This document shows positions 33,786 through 34,483 of a stretch of 34,483 nucleotides of DNA, one piece after another. Position 1 is the first letter of the stretch, and the number at the start of each line of letters is the position of its first letter. The DNA is from Phaeobacter italicus (GTDB taxonomy: Bacteria > Pseudomonadota > Alphaproteobacteria > Rhodobacterales > Rhodobacteraceae), in contig NZ_CVRM01000012.1 of the NCBI RefSeq assembly GCF_001258055.1, positions 1 to 34,483 on the forward strand. The letters are read 5' to 3'. The notes beneath the pieces are model-generated. The model worked only from the letters and a program-made list of their open reading frames with translations, did not search any database and was not told where the DNA came from. The position numbers were made by a program, and so were the translations under genes.

Positions 33786-34416
33786 TTTACCTTCTGTGTT
33801 AATCGTCGAAGACGTGCCTGAAGTCGCTGCATGGCTGGAGAAGGTTGTGCATCTTGCGTTCCCTGACAGTGTGTGTAGTCAGGCTAAGTCTCTCAAGCAG
33901 GCCAAAGAGCTGCTGACAGGCAAAGTCTTCGACTTGCATGTACTGGATTTGCACTTGCCAGACGGGGAGGGAACAGCTTTGGTCCCTCGTATTCGTCAAC
34001 AGTCTAACGATGCAATTTGCGTGATTGCGACCGTATCAGGAGATGATGCTAGTCTTGTTAAGGCCCTGAGCTATGGTATCAACGGGTACCTGTTAAAAGA
34101 TCAACCGCATGCCACTTTGGCTATGCAGTTGAAACAGATTTCGATGGGAGTGCCTTCACTCTCCCCAGCGATTGCACAAAGGCTTATGCGGCACTTCTCA
34201 GAAACAGTCGTGGTTTCTGGCGAAGTTCCTCTAACACCAAGGGAAGCAGATGTGCTGTCTCTCATTGGAAGAGGTTTGCGAAATGCTGAGGTCGCTGCAG
34301 AGTTGAGCATATCTACGAATACAGTGTCTGGGTACATCAAGCAGATCTATTCAAAGCTTGGTATCTCATCTCGCGCTGAAGCTGCATGGCATTCGAAAAG
34401 GTTGGGATTGTGGTGA
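33775..34416 (+). CDS. LuxR/NarL-type response regulator
   Basis: A 213-residue regulator, the partner of the kinase. The receiver domain (1-120) has acidic residues in LIVEDVPEVAAW, the phosphoacceptor Asp 58 in LHVLDLHLPDGEG, Ser/Thr in IATVSGDD and Lys in GYLLKDQ. The C-terminal LuxR-type helix-turn-helix (about 150-213) reads LTPREADVLSLIGRGLRNAE, VAAELSISTNTVSGYIKQIY and SKLGISSRAEAAW. The start overlaps the kinase stop, implying coupled translation. The stop is followed 14 bases later by the left end of an IS. Targets are unknown; glycan genes are a plausible guess. Confidence 0.9.
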   Translation: MAGSLPSVLIVEDVPEVAAWLEKVVHLAFPDSVCSQAKSLKQAKELLTGKVFDLHVLDLHLPDGEGTALVPRIRQQSNDAICVIATVSGDDASLVKALSYGINGYLLKDQPHATLAMQLKQISMGVPSLSPAIAQRLMRHFSETVVVSGEVPLTPREADVLSLIGRGLRNAEVAAELSISTNTVSGYIKQIYSKLGISSRAEAAWHSKRLGLW

Positions 34417-34429
34417 GAACTATACCTTT

Positions 34430-34483
34430 TGACCTGCCCCCCGCAAAATCCCTCACCATGAAGTAGAGTCTGCCCAACCTATG
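34430..34483. mobile_element. Left end of an IS, cut by the window edge
   Basis: TTTGACCTGCCCCCCG (34428-34443) is the exact reverse complement of 827-842, and the next bases (CAAAATCCCTC) resemble the inner sequence of that end. It is therefore an opposite end of the same IS type. The body lies beyond the window. The IS3-like family suggestion is weak. Confidence 0.5.

Overview
The window looks like part of an extrachromosomal replicon of a marine Rhodobacteraceae (Roseobacter-group) alphaproteobacterium. The main reason is the combination of a RepA/RPA-type initiator, an iteron origin with a DnaA box, a divergent parAB pair and a complete dTDP-L-rhamnose operon (rmlCBDA). From memory, RepA-I plasmids with a rhamnose operon are known in roseobacters as biofilm or 'swim-or-stick' plasmids, and this window fits that type. 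The species cannot be fixed from the sequence.

Layout. (1) 1-1067: nested insertion-sequence debris (IS21-like end repeats, a broken IS630-type transposase, an IS end, the 3' end of an IS3 element). (2) 1141-12365, all on the minus strand: an envelope or exopolysaccharide block running, in transcription order, rmlC, rmlB, rmlD, rmlA, an MsbA-like ABC exporter, a small membrane protein, a coiled-coil methyltransferase, a large glycosyltransferase-methyltransferase fusion and a second glycosyltransferase. A strong promoter lies before rmlC. (3) 12550-13525: decayed IS5 and IS3 transposases. (4) 13867-15364: a maintenance island with ardA (antirestriction), an unknown gene and a parDE toxin-antitoxin pair. 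(5) 15516-20162: two divergent leaderless secreted-type proteins, an RTX/DUF4214 protein and a kexin-like subtilase with P domain, RTX repeats and DUF4214. They share a related C-terminal module. (6) 20392-22795: an intact IS66 element with perfect 8-bp target duplication. (7) 22918-27822: an exported protein, repA, origin, parA, parB and a bidirectional terminator. (8) 27850-30498: UDP-glucose dehydrogenase and UDP-glucuronate epimerase. (9) 30614-34416: tRNA-Thr(UGU), a triple-hairpin noncoding segment, an XRE regulator and a ComP/ComA-like two-component system with a PDZ-like sensor. (10) 34430-34483: the left end of an IS matching the IS end at 795-840.

How it may work together. rmlCBDA supplies dTDP-rhamnose and the ugd/epimerase pair supplies UDP-glucuronate and UDP-galacturonate. 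The glycosyltransferases, methyltransferases and ABC exporter could assemble, modify and export a rhamnose- and uronate-containing surface glycan. The RTX and subtilase proteins may be type I-secreted matrix or remodelling factors. The two-component system and XRE regulator are candidate controllers. Replication, partition, antirestriction and toxin-antitoxin functions keep and spread the replicon.

Base composition is mosaic: rml, repA-parAB, ugd and the epimerase are visibly GC-rich, whereas the glycosyltransferase/ABC block, the RTX/subtilase pair and the two-component system are much less so. This suggests assembly from several sources. The most unusual elements are two copies of a 32-bp parS-like palindrome around the replication block, a highly structured element between rmlB and rmlD, the triple hairpin near the tRNA, and the ComP-like sensor.
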